From NCBI RefSeq assembly GCF_000219625.1, contig NC_018214.1, positions 1,240,001 to 1,304,000 of the forward strand: 64,000 bases of DNA, in the 5' to 3' direction. The notes under the pieces were generated by a model. It saw nothing but the letters and a program-made list of their open reading frames with translations. It made no database searches and was not told where the DNA came from. Below, piece by piece: positions 33,059 through 44,402 of this stretch. A program made the translations under genes and the position numbers. Origin of the DNA: Zymoseptoria tritici IPO323 (taxonomy: Eukaryota; Ascomycota; Dothideomycetes; Mycosphaerellales; Mycosphaerellaceae). The number at the start of each line of letters is the position of its first letter. The first letter of the stretch is position 1.

Positions 33059-33655
33059 ATGGACGCCGCAAAGGACAACGCCAACCCGACCATCAAGAAC
33101 CCTTTTGATCTGCCATCGCGACCTACAGGAAAGGACCGCACCAAGCCACAGGGCATCTTCGATGCTCTAGTACCCGCATATCCCAGTCTGGCAGATCCTG
33201 CCTCGCCACCAGAAGTGCTCTCCGACCTGTCCGACTCTGCCTCCGAAGACGAACGAGAGGAAATCGACGAGCAGGAAATCTACGATCTCATCTCCACCAT
33301 CACCGATCCCGAGCATCCGCTCACCCTCGGCTCGCTCGGCGTCGTGAACCTGGACGACATCAAGATCTTCCCACCTTCCTCGCCGCGGTCGCGCATCAGC
33401 TCTGTGCGGGTGTTGATCACTCCCACGACCACTGCGTGCTCTTTGACGACGGTCATCGGATTGGGCGTCAAGGTCCGCCTGGTCAATGCCCTGCCACCGC
33501 GCTTTCGAATCGATGTACGCATCAAGGAAGGCACTTCTTCATCTGCCGACGAGGCCAACAAGCAGCTGGGCGACAAGGAGCGTGTCGCTGCCGCCATGGA
33601 GAACCGCAATCTGATCAACATGGTGAATCACATGCTGTCTTCGTGCGAGCAGTGA
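33059..33655 (+). CDS. CIA2: cytosolic Fe-S assembly factor CIA2 (MIP18 family)
   Basis: A single exon of 198 residues. CIA2 is part of the CIA targeting complex with CIA1 and MMS19 and delivers Fe-S clusters to cytosolic and nuclear proteins such as DNA polymerases and helicases. The DUF59/MIP18 fold is clear: EIYDLISTITDPEHPLTLG, VVNLDDIKI, the hyper-reactive Cys127 in TTTACSLTTVIGLG, then LPPRFRIDVRIKEGTSSS and NKQLGDKERVAAAMEN near the end. An acidic, disordered N-terminal part of about 65 residues (SDLSDSASEDEREEIDEQE) precedes the domain, as in fungal orthologues. The ATG at 33059 (MDAAKDNANPTIKNPF) is preferred over the longer open frame upstream, which lacks another Met near it. Confidence 0.93.
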   Translation: MDAAKDNANPTIKNPFDLPSRPTGKDRTKPQGIFDALVPAYPSLADPASPPEVLSDLSDSASEDEREEIDEQEIYDLISTITDPEHPLTLGSLGVVNLDDIKIFPPSSPRSRISSVRVLITPTTTACSLTTVIGLGVKVRLVNALPPRFRIDVRIKEGTSSSADEANKQLGDKERVAAAMENRNLINMVNHMLSSCEQ

Positions 33656-34408
33656 ATGTGGTCATGATCTTGATTCGCTGAGCGCCGCTGGCCGAGACGA
33701 GGCATTACATGCTATTCCTGCTAGCAACGACAATTCGCTATCGGCCATCGTATTCGAGGCTGAGCAGCAACCCCCGCCTGGCAGATGTAGACGAATCCAC
33801 TTTGCTAGCTGTCGATCTATCGTATGGCAGGACGCACATGCTTTTCCAGCCGAGCTACAGCATGCTCAACGAGGGGCTTGGCGTGACTATGGCCAAGGAT
33901 ACAGGCGCTCCGCTTTAATGCTACACCGCCAGAGACACGACGACCCGCAGGAACTGGGACATCGGTAGCCCGAATGCACGGGGAATCGGGGACGTTCAGA
34001 ACTCTGGTCTCAGAAGGGCAACATTACGGATAACCGGGCTTCTGCATGTCTTGATGGAAACCATCGTCGTTGACCATACGGAGTCGGGATGCTGCATGGT
34101 GGATCACAGCGTATAGAAGGACCCGCTTGCTAGCCTTTAGTGAGAACGAAAATCACCGCAGTGGGGTTGCAAGTCTTAGGCATAACGTTAGATGAATGAA
34201 TTGACCTGATGACTGTAGTATACCCTAAGCCATCGTGACCGATTCCTGCCTGTTGAGCCGAAGAGTCGAAGTCGTTCCTCGTAACCTATGTGTTCCATCC
34301 CACGCTCGCTATGCTTCCTTCTTTCTTCCCAAACCATCATTCTGTACCGCAATAACTCCATGCACGCTTCCGAACGCTCATATGTTTCCAATACTGTATT
34401 TCAATCTT
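33656..34408. other. intergenic between convergent genes
   Basis: 753 bases between the 3' ends of CIA2 (plus) and the small membrane protein gene (minus). A 69-codon open frame at 33709-33918 has no recognisable feature and is not called. Both terminators should lie here. Confidence 0.4.
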
Positions 34409-34946
34409 TCACTGCCGCATCGCCGCCGGAGGAGGCGGTCCACTTGGTCCGCCCGCCTGTGCAAGATGTGTGTAGTTCTGATCCGCCATGGCCTTGGAAG
34501 CGCCCTCGGGTGGCGCGTAGGCTGGAGGCGGAGCCACATACGGCGGAGGTGGATTGTTGCCATACGGCTGCATTGGATAGCCTTGCTGGTTGGGGTCCTG
34601 GTAATAGGCGTTGTATTGCGGCGCGGCATGTTGTTGTTGTCTGTATTGGCGACGTACCATCCACCTGTGGTATCGCTTGAGAGGAAGTCCTTTCTTCATG
34701 CGGCGGCGGGCGTGAAAGTAGCCGCCCACGAAGTATAGGAGGATGATGGCGAGGATGACGATGATGATGGTGTATCTGATTGCGTAGCCGGTCTGTCAAG
34801 ACGTTAGCGAGTGATGAATGGTTGGTGTCGTGCGGCTGAATGCTTACATCTGACCACCACCAGTTGCCATCATAGTAGTCGTCGTTGACAGAGTTGCTCA
34901 TGTCTCCGGTGTTCTGGCGTTTCTGAAGCCTGGCAGCAATATCCAT
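34409..34946 (-). CDS. small single-pass membrane protein with PY motifs (RCR-like)
   Basis: Two exons (34946-34848 and 34792-34409; 55-base intron, phase 0) give 160 residues. The N-terminal part is short and acidic-aromatic (NDDYYDGNWWWSD). After the junction one long hydrophobic segment follows (residues about 38-58: YTIIIVILAIILLYFVGG), then a basic stop-transfer stretch (HARRRMKKGLPLKRYHRWM) and a Tyr/Gln/Pro-rich tail with PPPPY and PPPAY sequences. PPxY motifs in the tail are typical docking sites for Rsp5-type ubiquitin ligases, and this overall layout resembles fungal Rcr1/Rcr2-like proteins, which act in vacuole or plasma-membrane protein sorting. That name is an inference from layout, not from a domain match. 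Reading the gene unspliced gives a His/Arg-rich nonsense tail. Confidence 0.7.
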
Positions 34947-35569
34947 CCGGGTCGTTCCAAGGATGGCGGGAGAAGGCGAAGGCTTTCGATGCACCACGGC
35001 GTGGGTAGCCTTCAAGCGCGATCAGTTCGTCGAGGATCCGATTCGAATGTCGAAGATGTTCGTCGAAGCGAGTGGGTTGAGCGGCGGTCGAGGTGAGTTG
35101 ATGATGAGATAGGTTACGTCGTGAGGATGATCGGGCTGGTGACGAAGATGGACGATGGACGGCTCGAAGGTGGCGTGGACTTCTTAGCGTACCTTTGTGG
35201 CGCATCCCGGAATAGTTCACTGCTAAAGCTTCATCTTGATGTGCGAGGACATCCACTCTGATACACACGCATTGAATATTGCCACCGAGCAGCAAAGCCG
35301 CCGTTATATCGAACATGCCCGAGCGCCCAGTCATGTACCAATGCGAACGCATACTACGAGCTCTGGGAAGCCTCTCTCCGTGGTAGGAAGCCTCTCTCCA
35401 CGGAATTGTTACAACCAACTTTTTACATCATCGAGACCGCAGATTGGATTGCGTCCCTGCAGCAAGCCCGGCTCATCGAGCACAGTCCCGCAACTGCGAT
35501 GCAATAAGCCAGGTCATCACATCGAAAATGAAAGCCATGCGCGGTGCCGTGCGAGTGAGCTCTTCTTTG
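34947..35569. other. intergenic with short direct repeat
   Basis: 623 bases between two tandem minus-strand genes. A 14-base direct repeat (GGAAGCCTCTCTCC) occurs at 35366-35379 and 35386-35399, the second copy followed by CACGG that mirrors the CCGTGG after the first. It lies upstream of the membrane protein gene, in its likely promoter. Confidence 0.5.
35366..35399. repeat. direct repeat, 14 bases, 20-base spacing
   Basis: GGAAGCCTCTCTCC appears twice, followed by CGTGG once and CACGG once, so the block also contains an inverted CCGTGG/CCACGG pair. It may be a small duplication or a paired binding site; no factor is assigned. Confidence 0.55.
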
Positions 35570-36450
35570 CTACAGGTACGATCCCCCTGAAAACTTGTCC
35601 GAGAAACCAGCAGCCTTGTTGAGCATCTCTCGCTTCTGAGTCGTCGATATACGACCTCCACTTCCCATGTCCTTCTCGCGATCGAATGCTCGCTTGCTGG
35701 GATCGTCTTCTGCCTCGACGCCCTTCGTCTTCGCATGTTGATCCATGAGAGATGGCCCTCGTGTCTTCTCCTGCAGTCATTGTCAGCGATTACCGTACAG
35801 CCAAAAGGCTGCATCGCCCAGACACTTACCATATGCTCCTGTATCTTCTCATGCGCTCCAGTCTTCTTTGAGATCTTGGCTGGATTCGGCCGTGTTGTCG
35901 TCGAAGTTGTGCCAACTCCCATCATCTCGTCCGCCAGGCGCTTTCTCTTCTGCTCCGGTGTCTCATGCCATATTGAACTATCGTCTCCCCCAGTGTTCGG
36001 TGCCTTGGCACCTTTGCCAGTATTGAATCCTCGCGGTCTCTGCACCGAGGGATCCATTCTCGCTGCGAGATCGTCCTGCTTCGGAGGCATCATCATCCAA
36101 TCATCTCTTTTCAGCTTCTCCTCAGCTTGTGGTGCATCTGAGACTGCGTTCTGTGTGTGGTCGTCGTTGTCGTTGCTGATGGCATCGCCCGTGGGTAATG
36201 CTGGTCCAAAGTCGTCGTCCTCGTCGCTACTGTCATCTTCGATAGTATTTGGCGGATGACTTGGTCTTTGGTCAAGAGGTGCAGGTGGCATGGCCGGTCC
36301 TATAACTCTTTGTCGTTTGTCTGGCTCATCTGGACTCGAAGCTCGCTTTGCGCCGGAAGCTGTGGTTGGTGCAACATCCGCATCTTCGTCTTGTTGCCGC
36401 TTTCGTTTCGCTAGAAGATGTGGAGGAAGCTCTGCGCCTATTCCCGACAT
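35570..36450 (-). CDS. GPALPP-motif/DUF3752 protein
   Basis: Two exons (36450-35830 and 35770-35570; 59-base intron, phase 0) give 273 residues. The N-terminal half is acidic, disordered, and carries repeats of the GPAMPP/GPALPTG type (residues about 51 and 82) that define this family. The DUF3752 region follows with RDDWMMMPPKQDD, SSIWHETPEQKRKRLADEMM, and, across the junction, EHM then EKTRGPSLMDQHAKTKG. The C terminus is helical and basic and ends DKFSGGSYL. The family is conserved from fungi to man; its biochemical role is not settled, and a nuclear, RNA-processing link is only suggested. The gene is divergent from VPS8 with 382 bases between starts. Confidence 0.9.
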
Positions 36451-36832
36451 GTTGACTGGTCGTTGGTGTGTTGTTGTAGACCGACCAGACTTTCAAGAGC
36501 CGGCATGTGAACGCTTCGTGGTTGCGGCGGAGCTCATGCCGATCGCCGCGTCAACTTCATCGTTTGAGAGCGTCACGGTCATTCGCATACTACGAGCAGC
36601 TCACGGGCTGCAAATTCTTGTGCGCCTTTGATGCTACAGGGAGCAAACAACGAATACTACACTTGTATCACCAACGGACTGGACGTGATAGAGATCTCGA
36701 AATTCCCTTGCCAAATCCCACCCTCGCAAGGATCCACGTTACGATACAACACGATAAACAGCCTACGAGAGCTTGTGTGCATTCTTCTGGAACGAATGAG
36801 GCAAGAGCAATGAGCGTGAATACGGATCATCG
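36451..36832. promoter_or_regulatory. shared divergent promoter, DUF3752 gene and VPS8
   Basis: 382 bases between the two divergent starts hold the promoters of both genes. No distinct factor site is claimed. Confidence 0.4.
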
Positions 36833-39800
36833 ATGAGCTCTACCGGCGGAGATGGCCACCAAGGCGGGATTAATGAAGACGTGGAAGCGGACGAGCTGAC
36901 GCGGATTTCGGAGGCACGGCTGGATGGTGAAGGACACGCAGAGGCAACAGAGTTTGGAGACTTCATAGAGCCAGATGCTGAAGTGGATGCTCTGGTTGAG
37001 GATGAGGGAGTCTTACCCGAAAGTGCTGTCAACGGGGAAGTCCACGAAGAGCAGGAAGCGGATGATGGGAGCGACCAGGACTATCCGCAGCTTCGCAGGA
37101 GCCAGGAAGGGGACGTGTCTCGCGAAGACTTGAACTCTGGTCCTAGGACTCCAGCTAGGAGTAGTCCATTGGGCAGCAATGAGGATTCTGGCTCAATTCC
37201 GGACGATACACCATCTGTGCGTGGCTCACCTGTTTCCTCCCTTGGACGCGGTGCGTCTCCGTCTCTTCGCAAAGGGCCAAACAGGACTCCGTCAGGTGCA
37301 TTGCAGCCATTCGAGCGTCGCTTCGAGGCAAGATTGTCGGCATCTCCGTCCAACTCACCGAGAGCGCAATCACCGGCGTTTCTAAGTCCTCATTCGAGGC
37401 AGATATCGGTGTCTTCACGTATGTCTGGCATCTCTTCACAAAATTCGGAAGCGGACTCTGAGGTCCCTCAAGCACCATGGGACGTTGTGAGATGGACCAA
37501 ACTGCGGAAGATCACTGGACAGGCATTCTCAGAAGCAGGCAAACGCAATTTTGGTCGGCCTACGTGTATTGCTGTCTCGGCTTTGATTGCCATCGGCACT
37601 TCGAAGGGACTCGTATTGGGCTTTGATTATCACCAGACATTGAAGATCATCATCGGACAAGGCACTAAAGCAACCGAGTGTGGCTCAGTCACAGCCCTAG
37701 CCATCGCAGCGGACTACTCGACCATAGCCAGTGGTCATGCCAATGGTAGTATCTTTACGTGGGAGATCAACAGGCCCGCGAGACCGTTTTTGTCCATCTC
37801 GCCGCTGGATCAAAGCGTCCTCCAGGATTCCAAACATTCGGACGGGCACATGAGTAGCTGTGCAGTCCTACATGTTGGCTTCCTCGGCACTAGACACACC
37901 GCTTTAGTATCGGCAGATGCAGGAGGAATGGCTTTCTCTCATCTTGCGACTCGAGGTCTCGGTCCGGTCGTCAGGACTGTGAAGACGACTCGTCTGCTCG
38001 GACGCTATCCGCCTGCCGAGCCCCAGGTTGAGCGAAGCAAGAAGCTCAGCTCTGTCTTAGCCTTCTCCCCATTGCCTCTCGGAAACGTTGAGCAAGCAAC
38101 CGACAAAATGGGTCTGACAGCACTTCTCACGCCATACTTGTTGGTCATCGTTTCAACTACGCCGATCGCACGTACGCAATTCAAGGCGCCACGACCCAAA
38201 GAGCTTTCGCCTCATAGCACGCTGAGTGGATGCCTTGCCTGGTTTCCAGCTGTGAGACTTAAGAGTCCGCGCCCAGACTCGGACAAGGCTACTTCGGACA
38301 CGAAGCTTGTGTATTGTTGGTCGAACGTCCTGACTGTTCTGGACGTGAAGATCATTGAAAATGAGGCGTCGACAGATCCACAAAAGCCGCCTGCGCTGGA
38401 GTTCAGTCCCAGGAGTCGTTGGCGCGCGGATGAAGCGATAGTCGCTGTTCAGTGGCTTGGACGGTCCGTGTTGGGTGTTCTGACTATCAGTCAACGCCTT
38501 CTCATTGTCGAGGACGGAAAGTTGCGAGTAACGGACTCGATCGACCTGCTTCATCGTCACATTTACCATCAGGATCCTTTCTCTCACCAGCTACACGCTG
38601 TCGTGGAGCAGCTCAACTCCGACGACCCCTCTCTTCACGGTGTCGTTGCAGATGCATTCTACATGAGTTTCCGAGTCTACAAAGGGCGAGTATTTCTCCT
38701 CGGTTTCAACGATCTGACAGTCGGCACACTGTCAAACTGGGCAGATCGCCTGCTGGCATTGATGGAGGCAGGCGATCACATCGCAGCAATTCGACTCGCA
38801 ACAGAATACTATTCCGGTGCTGCCAATAACATCACAATTGGGTTACCTGAGGTTGACTCAACTCGACATGAAATGGTCAGAGAAAGGATCATGGGAATGA
38901 CATCTGCCTCATTGAACTACACATTCTCACAGCAGGACAGTGCGAGATCGACCAGATTGCGAGAGCTGGCTGAAGCCTGCTTCGAGGCTTGCATCACTAT
39001 GAAGGAGCACGACTACCTCTTTGCCGATGTCTTTGATTGTTTTCAAGAAGCTGACGAGGAGGCTGTATTCATCTCGGTCCTCGAGCCATACATACTTGAC
39101 GGCGAAGTCAACACGCTTGCGCCCGAGGTCGTCCAAGCCATGGTCTCGCACTTCATCAGCGAGAACCAAGCCGCTCGGCTGGAGGAGCTTCTGTGTCGAT
39201 TGGAGCCGCATTCTTTCGATCTAGACCAGGTCACCATGCTCTGCCGGCAGCATAGCCTTTACGACGCGCTCATATACATTTGGACGCAGGCGATTGGCGA
39301 TTATGTGACGCCCCTTGTCGACATTCTAGCATTGGTGAAGATGTTGCTAGATGGCGAGGCGGCTGATGAACTTCCAAACAATCCCTTCTACGACTCGGCT
39401 TCCAAAGTATTTCCGTTCCTGGCCTACTCCTTGACAGGCCGTCGCTACCCCAAGGATGAGCTTGCGACTGAAAGCGAAGCATATAGTGCGAGGAGCGACC
39501 TCTACGAATACCTCTTCGCAGGCACAGTCACGGCGTGGCCACCGGGCAGTGACAAGATCTTCCATACAGCTACTACTGCCGGAGAAGAGCCAGCGTTCCC
39601 TTACCTTGACCTTTTGCTTCAATTCGACGTCGCGAGCTTCATGAGTATGCTGAACGAGGCTTTCGAGGACTCTTTCCTGAACGAGTTCGAGGATGACTAC
39701 ACCACAAACGGTACACACCTGGTCGACGGAGCTTCAAATCGACAAAGTCCGAAGAAAAGTCGACAGCAAATCATCGAGATCATGCTGGACGTTATGCGCC

Positions 39801-41659
39801 AAGGGAACTTCGTGCCAGAACAGGTCATTTACTTGGACATGTTTGTTGCTCGGAGCGTTCCAAAGTATCCCGGACAGCTCATACTGTCTGGGTCTCTTTT
39901 GAACGGCGTCCTGCAACATCTGTGCCGACCACCTCTGGACTCTTTGAGAGACGACTGTCAGCTCAGCGTGGAATATCTACTCTCAGCATATCACCCGACG
40001 GATGTTGCTGCACTAATCGAGGCACTGAGACAAGCGCGCTTCCTTCGGGTACTGAAATCTGTCTATCGCGGCGAACGCATGTTCACAAAGCTTCTGGAAG
40101 CCTACTTTGAGGATCCAGAAGACAAGCAGAGCGTATTCGACTGCATCACGTCGTGCTTGCGGGCGACGACTAGACTGACTCAAAAGGATGTGGCATCCGT
40201 CAAGCTTGTCATCTCTGCACATGCCCAGGACCTAGTCGATATAAGCCCTGTGCAGACTTCACGAACGCTGGCAACATGTGCGTCCGAACTACTGCAACCC
40301 AGCGTCGACGCTCTAGAAGATTCTCATCAGCAATTTCTGTTCTTGCGAGCGCTTCTAGAGCCCGGGCTTCTGCGGGACTCGACGATCTCGTCCATGCCCA
40401 TGACGCCAGAACAGAGCTCTCGATTCGTTGAGCAGTACGTGCAGCTCATGTGTAGGCATGATCCGGGCCACGTTGCCGATTATGTCAAGATGCTACCGTC
40501 CGGTGACTTGCGGCTTGAAAAGGTGTTGCCAGCTATGGAGTCCAGCGGCGTCATCGATGCGGCTGTAGCGCTACTCGCTCGAGATGGCCTCGCACGAGAC
40601 GCAATGGACCGGCTTGTAGCCCACGTTCAGAGTATACAGCACGCTTTGACGAGCCTGGTCACTGCTGCCGCGTCAAGTCCAGATGTGGTTGCCTCGCAAG
40701 AGACTTCGGATGATCTCACAGAGGAACTTGAAAAGTACAATAAGGTCGGGATGTGGCTTTGTCAACGTCAAAGTACAATCGTGGCACGCAAACCTCGCCC
40801 ACGGACGAATTTCGCGTGGGAGGTTAATGAAGACGATCTCGACTTGGACGAGTACCTCTGGTTGAATCTGATTGATGTTGTGGTACAGGCATCTCAAGAA
40901 GTCTCTGTCTCCCTGAAACATTTCGACGAACATCCGAGCGAAGGAGAAGTCGACAGAGATGGATTTGACACATCGAAGATTGCTCTCGCGCTTCGCTCAA
41001 ACGTCCAGCAAGTTTTTACAGCGCTGCTCGCAACGACTTCGACGCCCAGCCTCGATCCGAAGGCAAGGCGCGAGCCCCGTACAGTAGAGCCGGCCGATCA
41101 CCTCAGCTTTCTACGCATCCTCCGAGCTTTCCTGACAAGAGCCGCCAAGACCGCACCGTCTTTGGCCGACCTACGCGCGGTTCTATCGGACGTCTTCTCA
41201 GCCTACACGTTCGAGCAAGGAATTCTTTCCCTTGCCAACGAGCTGCTCGGATCAGATGTCTTCGCGGACATCAAACAGGCGAACGCGCTTCGCCAACGCG
41301 GCTGGCGCCCGCGCACTCAAGTCTGCGAACGATGCAAGCTTCGGGCGTGGGGACCTGCAACGGGTGAGATTGTGTTCGACGAGTGGCTTTCGCGAGAGCA
41401 GGGAAGGGAAGCGGACAAGGCGCGGAAGATACTGGAGAGAAGTGGTGGAGCGGAGGCTAGACGATTATCCAGGGGTAAAGCCAAGGCAAATGCATCGGAG
41501 AGAAGCGCTGGTGACGAGGAGGACACGAAGCGTCTGGCACTGGTGGTGTTTGCGTGCCGACACGTGTTCCACAGGGTGTGCATAGACGAACAGTACCGCG
41601 AAGGAACACCGCTGCGGCCAGAAGCGTATAGATGTCTGATATGTACAGAGCAGAAGTAG
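36833..41659 (+). CDS. VPS8: CORVET tethering complex subunit VPS8
   Basis: A single exon of 1608 residues, the largest gene in the window. VPS8 is the Rab5-binding subunit of CORVET, which tethers early endosomes. The first 220 residues are acidic, then Ser/Pro-rich and disordered. A beta-propeller follows (for example GRPTCIAVSALIAIGTSKGL near residue 240 and AIAADYSTIASGHANGSIFT near 290; later ADEAIVAVQWLGRSVLGVLT near 530), then a long alpha-solenoid. The C terminus holds a RING-type finger starting near residue 1496 (CERCKLRAWG) and closing with CRHVFHRVCIDEQ and CLICTEQK; about 75 charged residues are inserted between the first and later zinc ligands. The first Met available in the frame is used. 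It is convergent with VPS53, only 113 bases between stops. Confidence 0.94.
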   Translation: MSSTGGDGHQGGINEDVEADELTRISEARLDGEGHAEATEFGDFIEPDAEVDALVEDEGVLPESAVNGEVHEEQEADDGSDQDYPQLRRSQEGDVSREDLNSGPRTPARSSPLGSNEDSGSIPDDTPSVRGSPVSSLGRGASPSLRKGPNRTPSGALQPFERRFEARLSASPSNSPRAQSPAFLSPHSRQISVSSRMSGISSQNSEADSEVPQAPWDVVRWTKLRKITGQAFSEAGKRNFGRPTCIAVSALIAIGTSKGLVLGFDYHQTLKIIIGQGTKATECGSVTALAIAADYSTIASGHANGSIFTWEINRPARPFLSISPLDQSVLQDSKHSDGHMSSCAVLHVGFLGTRHTALVSADAGGMAFSHLATRGLGPVVRTVKTTRLLGRYPPAEPQVERSKKLSSVLAFSPLPLGNVEQATDKMGLTALLTPYLLVIVSTTPIARTQFKAPRPKELSPHSTLSGCLAWFPAVRLKSPRPDSDKATSDTKLVYCWSNVLTVLDVKIIENEASTDPQKPPALEFSPRSRWRADEAIVAVQWLGRSVLGVLTISQRLLIVEDGKLRVTDSIDLLHRHIYHQDPFSHQLHAVVEQLNSDDPSLHGVVADAFYMSFRVYKGRVFLLGFNDLTVGTLSNWADRLLALMEAGDHIAAIRLATEYYSGAANNITIGLPEVDSTRHEMVRERIMGMTSASLNYTFSQQDSARSTRLRELAEACFEACITMKEHDYLFADVFDCFQEADEEAVFISVLEPYILDGEVNTLAPEVVQAMVSHFISENQAARLEELLCRLEPHSFDLDQVTMLCRQHSLYDALIYIWTQAIGDYVTPLVDILALVKMLLDGEAADELPNNPFYDSASKVFPFLAYSLTGRRYPKDELATESEAYSARSDLYEYLFAGTVTAWPPGSDKIFHTATTAGEEPAFPYLDLLLQFDVASFMSMLNEAFEDSFLNEFEDDYTTNGTHLVDGASNRQSPKKSRQQIIEIMLDVMRQGNFVPEQVIYLDMFVARSVPKYPGQLILSGSLLNGVLQHLCRPPLDSLRDDCQLSVEYLLSAYHPTDVAALIEALRQARFLRVLKSVYRGERMFTKLLEAYFEDPEDKQSVFDCITSCLRATTRLTQKDVASVKLVISAHAQDLVDISPVQTSRTLATCASELLQPSVDALEDSHQQFLFLRALLEPGLLRDSTISSMPMTPEQSSRFVEQYVQLMCRHDPGHVADYVKMLPSGDLRLEKVLPAMESSGVIDAAVALLARDGLARDAMDRLVAHVQSIQHALTSLVTAAASSPDVVASQETSDDLTEELEKYNKVGMWLCQRQSTIVARKPRPRTNFAWEVNEDDLDLDEYLWLNLIDVVVQASQEVSVSLKHFDEHPSEGEVDRDGFDTSKIALALRSNVQQVFTALLATTSTPSLDPKARREPRTVEPADHLSFLRILRAFLTRAAKTAPSLADLRAVLSDVFSAYTFEQGILSLANELLGSDVFADIKQANALRQRGWRPRTQVCERCKLRAWGPATGEIVFDEWLSREQGREADKARKILERSGGAEARRLSRGKAKANASERSAGDEEDTKRLALVVFACRHVFHRVCIDEQYREGTPLRPEAYRCLICTEQK

Positions 41660-41772
41660 TCAGGGAGCGCAGCAGAGGTCCAGCGAGAGTAAACTCCTGC
41701 TGGAACTTCACGATTTGAGCCGACCTTGAAAAATCAATTGGAGTTCAGATTTGGTTCGGCGCTCACTTTCGT

Positions 41773-44402
41773 CTATCTACCAAAACCTCCGAAGCCACCT
41801 CCGTCTCTGACCTTGAAGAATTTGCCCAAGTTCCTGAGATTTTCGTTCAAGCTCGGCGTCGCACCGTCTCTACTTCCATCGCCGTCGATCGAAGCACGTC
41901 CGATGGGCGGCGAGGTGGTTCGACTGGCGCTGTTCGCTGACGTAGTGCCGTCTCTTCCGCCCACACCGAGATGCGGTGACCCGGAGGACACGAAGCGGTC
42001 TCCCGCATCTCTCGCAGCGTTCATGAGCACATTCCCGAAATTGGACGGGTCAAAGCGGGCGGGTAGTGAGGGCGTCGAGTGCGATGCCGCGCTATCCTTC
42101 AATGCGGCGAGGCCCAGTCCTGTGGCAGTCGTTGGACCCTGCGGTGTGAGTTGCAGTGAGGCAATAAGTGGATTGCTGTTCTGAAGGTTTTCGTTGGCAG
42201 AACTGGCTTTGTGCGCGTTGAACAGTTCGATGAGGTGGTTCTGGTCTCCTTTTCGCGCAATGCCCTTCAGCTCGAGCATTTTTCGAAAGTTGGGCTCCGA
42301 GCGGTCGCGAATGTGAATGAGATAGGCTTGCACGAGCCCTTCCGGCGGCGATGCGCGGACCTGCAGAGTTTTGAGAATTGGATCCAATTTTGCCGTGGTC
42401 TGATTGACGCGCTTGACGAAGGCAGCGTTGACTGGCGTGCCTGGCTCAGCGTTCAGGGTCGCGAGTTCGGCGAAACCCTTCTTCAAAACGTAAGAGTCAA
42501 GAAGCATTTGCTCGGCACCTGTCTCTGAGACGGGGCGGCTCGCGACAATGTTGAGAATGTAAGTGTTTGTGAGAGCGTCGACCATGTTGTCACAGTACGC
42601 GCGAGCGTAGTGGGGCTTGTGTAAGTAGCGCAGAATCTCTCGGCTGCGGTCTTTGACTCGTTGCAACAGAGATGATACGAACGAGCTTTGGTCGCCGACG
42701 CTGTCCATTTTACTCCAGGCTACTGAGCGCATTTCTCGCCAGGCTGGCTCACAGTCCGCTTCCGTCTTGTGTACCAGACCACGGACAGCAGCTGAGGCAA
42801 CACCCAGGAATGTGTCGGCTTGTGACTGTAAATCCACTTTCTCGCGCAAGTCTTCATCGATACGAGACTTGATCTTCTCCTCGAGCTGGGTAGTCGTCTG
42901 GTAGCAGTAGTCTGCGGTGTTCAAGATGATCACAGCGTCCTCCATGCTGGGACCGCCCGTCTTCTCGGAGAGAAAGTAAAAGAGCACTTGCTGTGCATAG
43001 GCATCCAGATATTTTGCGAATGTCTTTGATAGTTCCAGCAATCGACTTCCTGTGGATAGCTTTGCACATTGCGCCAAGGTCACGCGGTAGCTGTGAAACA
43101 ATTCCGTAGACGATGGAATCACCAGCTGGGAATGGAATTCTTCTTCCGGAGGACGAACAGGCTGTTGTCGGTATCTGGGTATGAGATTTGAGAGCTGCTT
43201 GTCCTGCGACTCCACCCATATGCTCAAATATGGCTCGAAAGCTTCCGAAATGGCCTGACTGAAGCCCGGTCGTCTGTCTTCAATCGAGTTCACGGTATCC
43301 ATAGATGACCTCGACTCTCCAGAAGAAAATCGTCGCTCGAGACTGTGCTCGAAATCCAATGTCTCTTGAAGACAGGACAGGAGAAGATTGACATCAGGCG
43401 GCTGACCGTCCGCTCTACGCATGGCCTTTTGAAGAATTCCTTTGTAGTCGTCCCTTGTGTTTTCGCAGAATGCGTTGGCCAGCATCTCGTTCACTTTCCA
43501 AGAAGCAGGAAAGAGCATGGAGTGCTCAGTATCGTAAGTCTTGAGCATTCGATTGAACCAGGAATATCGACGGGAGATGTTGTCCAAGGATCCAGCCTCA
43601 TCATTCCCTCTGAAGACCCGCCTGTACTCTCGGAGCTGGGTGTTGCAGTACCAGGTTATCAGCCTCGACCGTGCGTGCTCGCCCAGCGCATCCATCACTT
43701 GACACGCCTCGTTCAGCATTGTCCGATTTTGATAGATCTCATTCTTTGCAAACGTCAGTTCAAAGTCCTCGCAAATCTGCTCCAGCAACTCCCTCTGAAT
43801 GTCCGCCACGCTTTTGCTCAGTGCGGCAATCTGGTCGATACTTCGATAACTCTTGAAATGTGCCATGAGCTGTATGACAGCTTGTAACAGATGGGCGCAT
43901 TCCCGGTATTGCTTCGTCTCGATGAGGCCACGCAATTGTTCATAAGCAGTGGTCAACATTTGCAGACGCTTCAACGCCGTCATTGAGAGCGTGAGGTTCT
44001 TCTTCGTGCTGTCCAAACGTTTGATGTCCGCCGTCATCTCCGTGATTGTCCGTTCAGTTTCCAGCGCCCGCTCGCGCACTCCCTCGATCTTCGCGAACAA
44101 CTCGGCCAGCTCTGACTTCGCATCTTGAATCCGTTGCACACTGTCGGAATCGGACGTTGTCTGGGATGTGACAAGAAAGGATATATCGCGGTCGAGGTCA
44201 TTTTGGTGTTGCTGGAGGGAGATCGAAACGCTTGCGACTTGTGTAAGTGCAGACGGGTGGGAGAACAGCGCGTTCAGGTGGTCAATCGGATCATAGTCAA
44301 CTGGGATGCTGATCAGCTTCAGCTCTCGTGGACACGCGAATCTATTTCATGATTACCCGCGTCTAAGGCGTCCGGGGCTGGAGTTCCATTGCTGAGCGGC
44401 AT
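41773..44402 (-). CDS. VPS53: GARP complex subunit VPS53
   Basis: Two exons: a short first exon (44402-44357, encoding MPLSNGTPAPDALDA) and 44300-41773; the 56-base intron closes in phase and gives VDYDPIDHLNALFSHPSAL after the junction, the conserved N-terminal motif of the family. The protein has 857 residues. VPS53 with VPS51, 52 and 54 forms GARP, which tethers endosome-derived vesicles at the trans-Golgi. The N-terminal part is coiled coil (IQDAKSELAELFAKIEG, then LKRLQMLTTAYEQLRGL, then QYRECAHLLQAVIQLMAHFK), followed by rod-like helical domains, and the last 100 residues are Ser/Gly-rich with GGFGGFGR at the very end. Start choice: the Met at 44139 inside exon 2 would cut off the conserved opening, so the spliced start is preferred. 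Confidence 0.93.
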
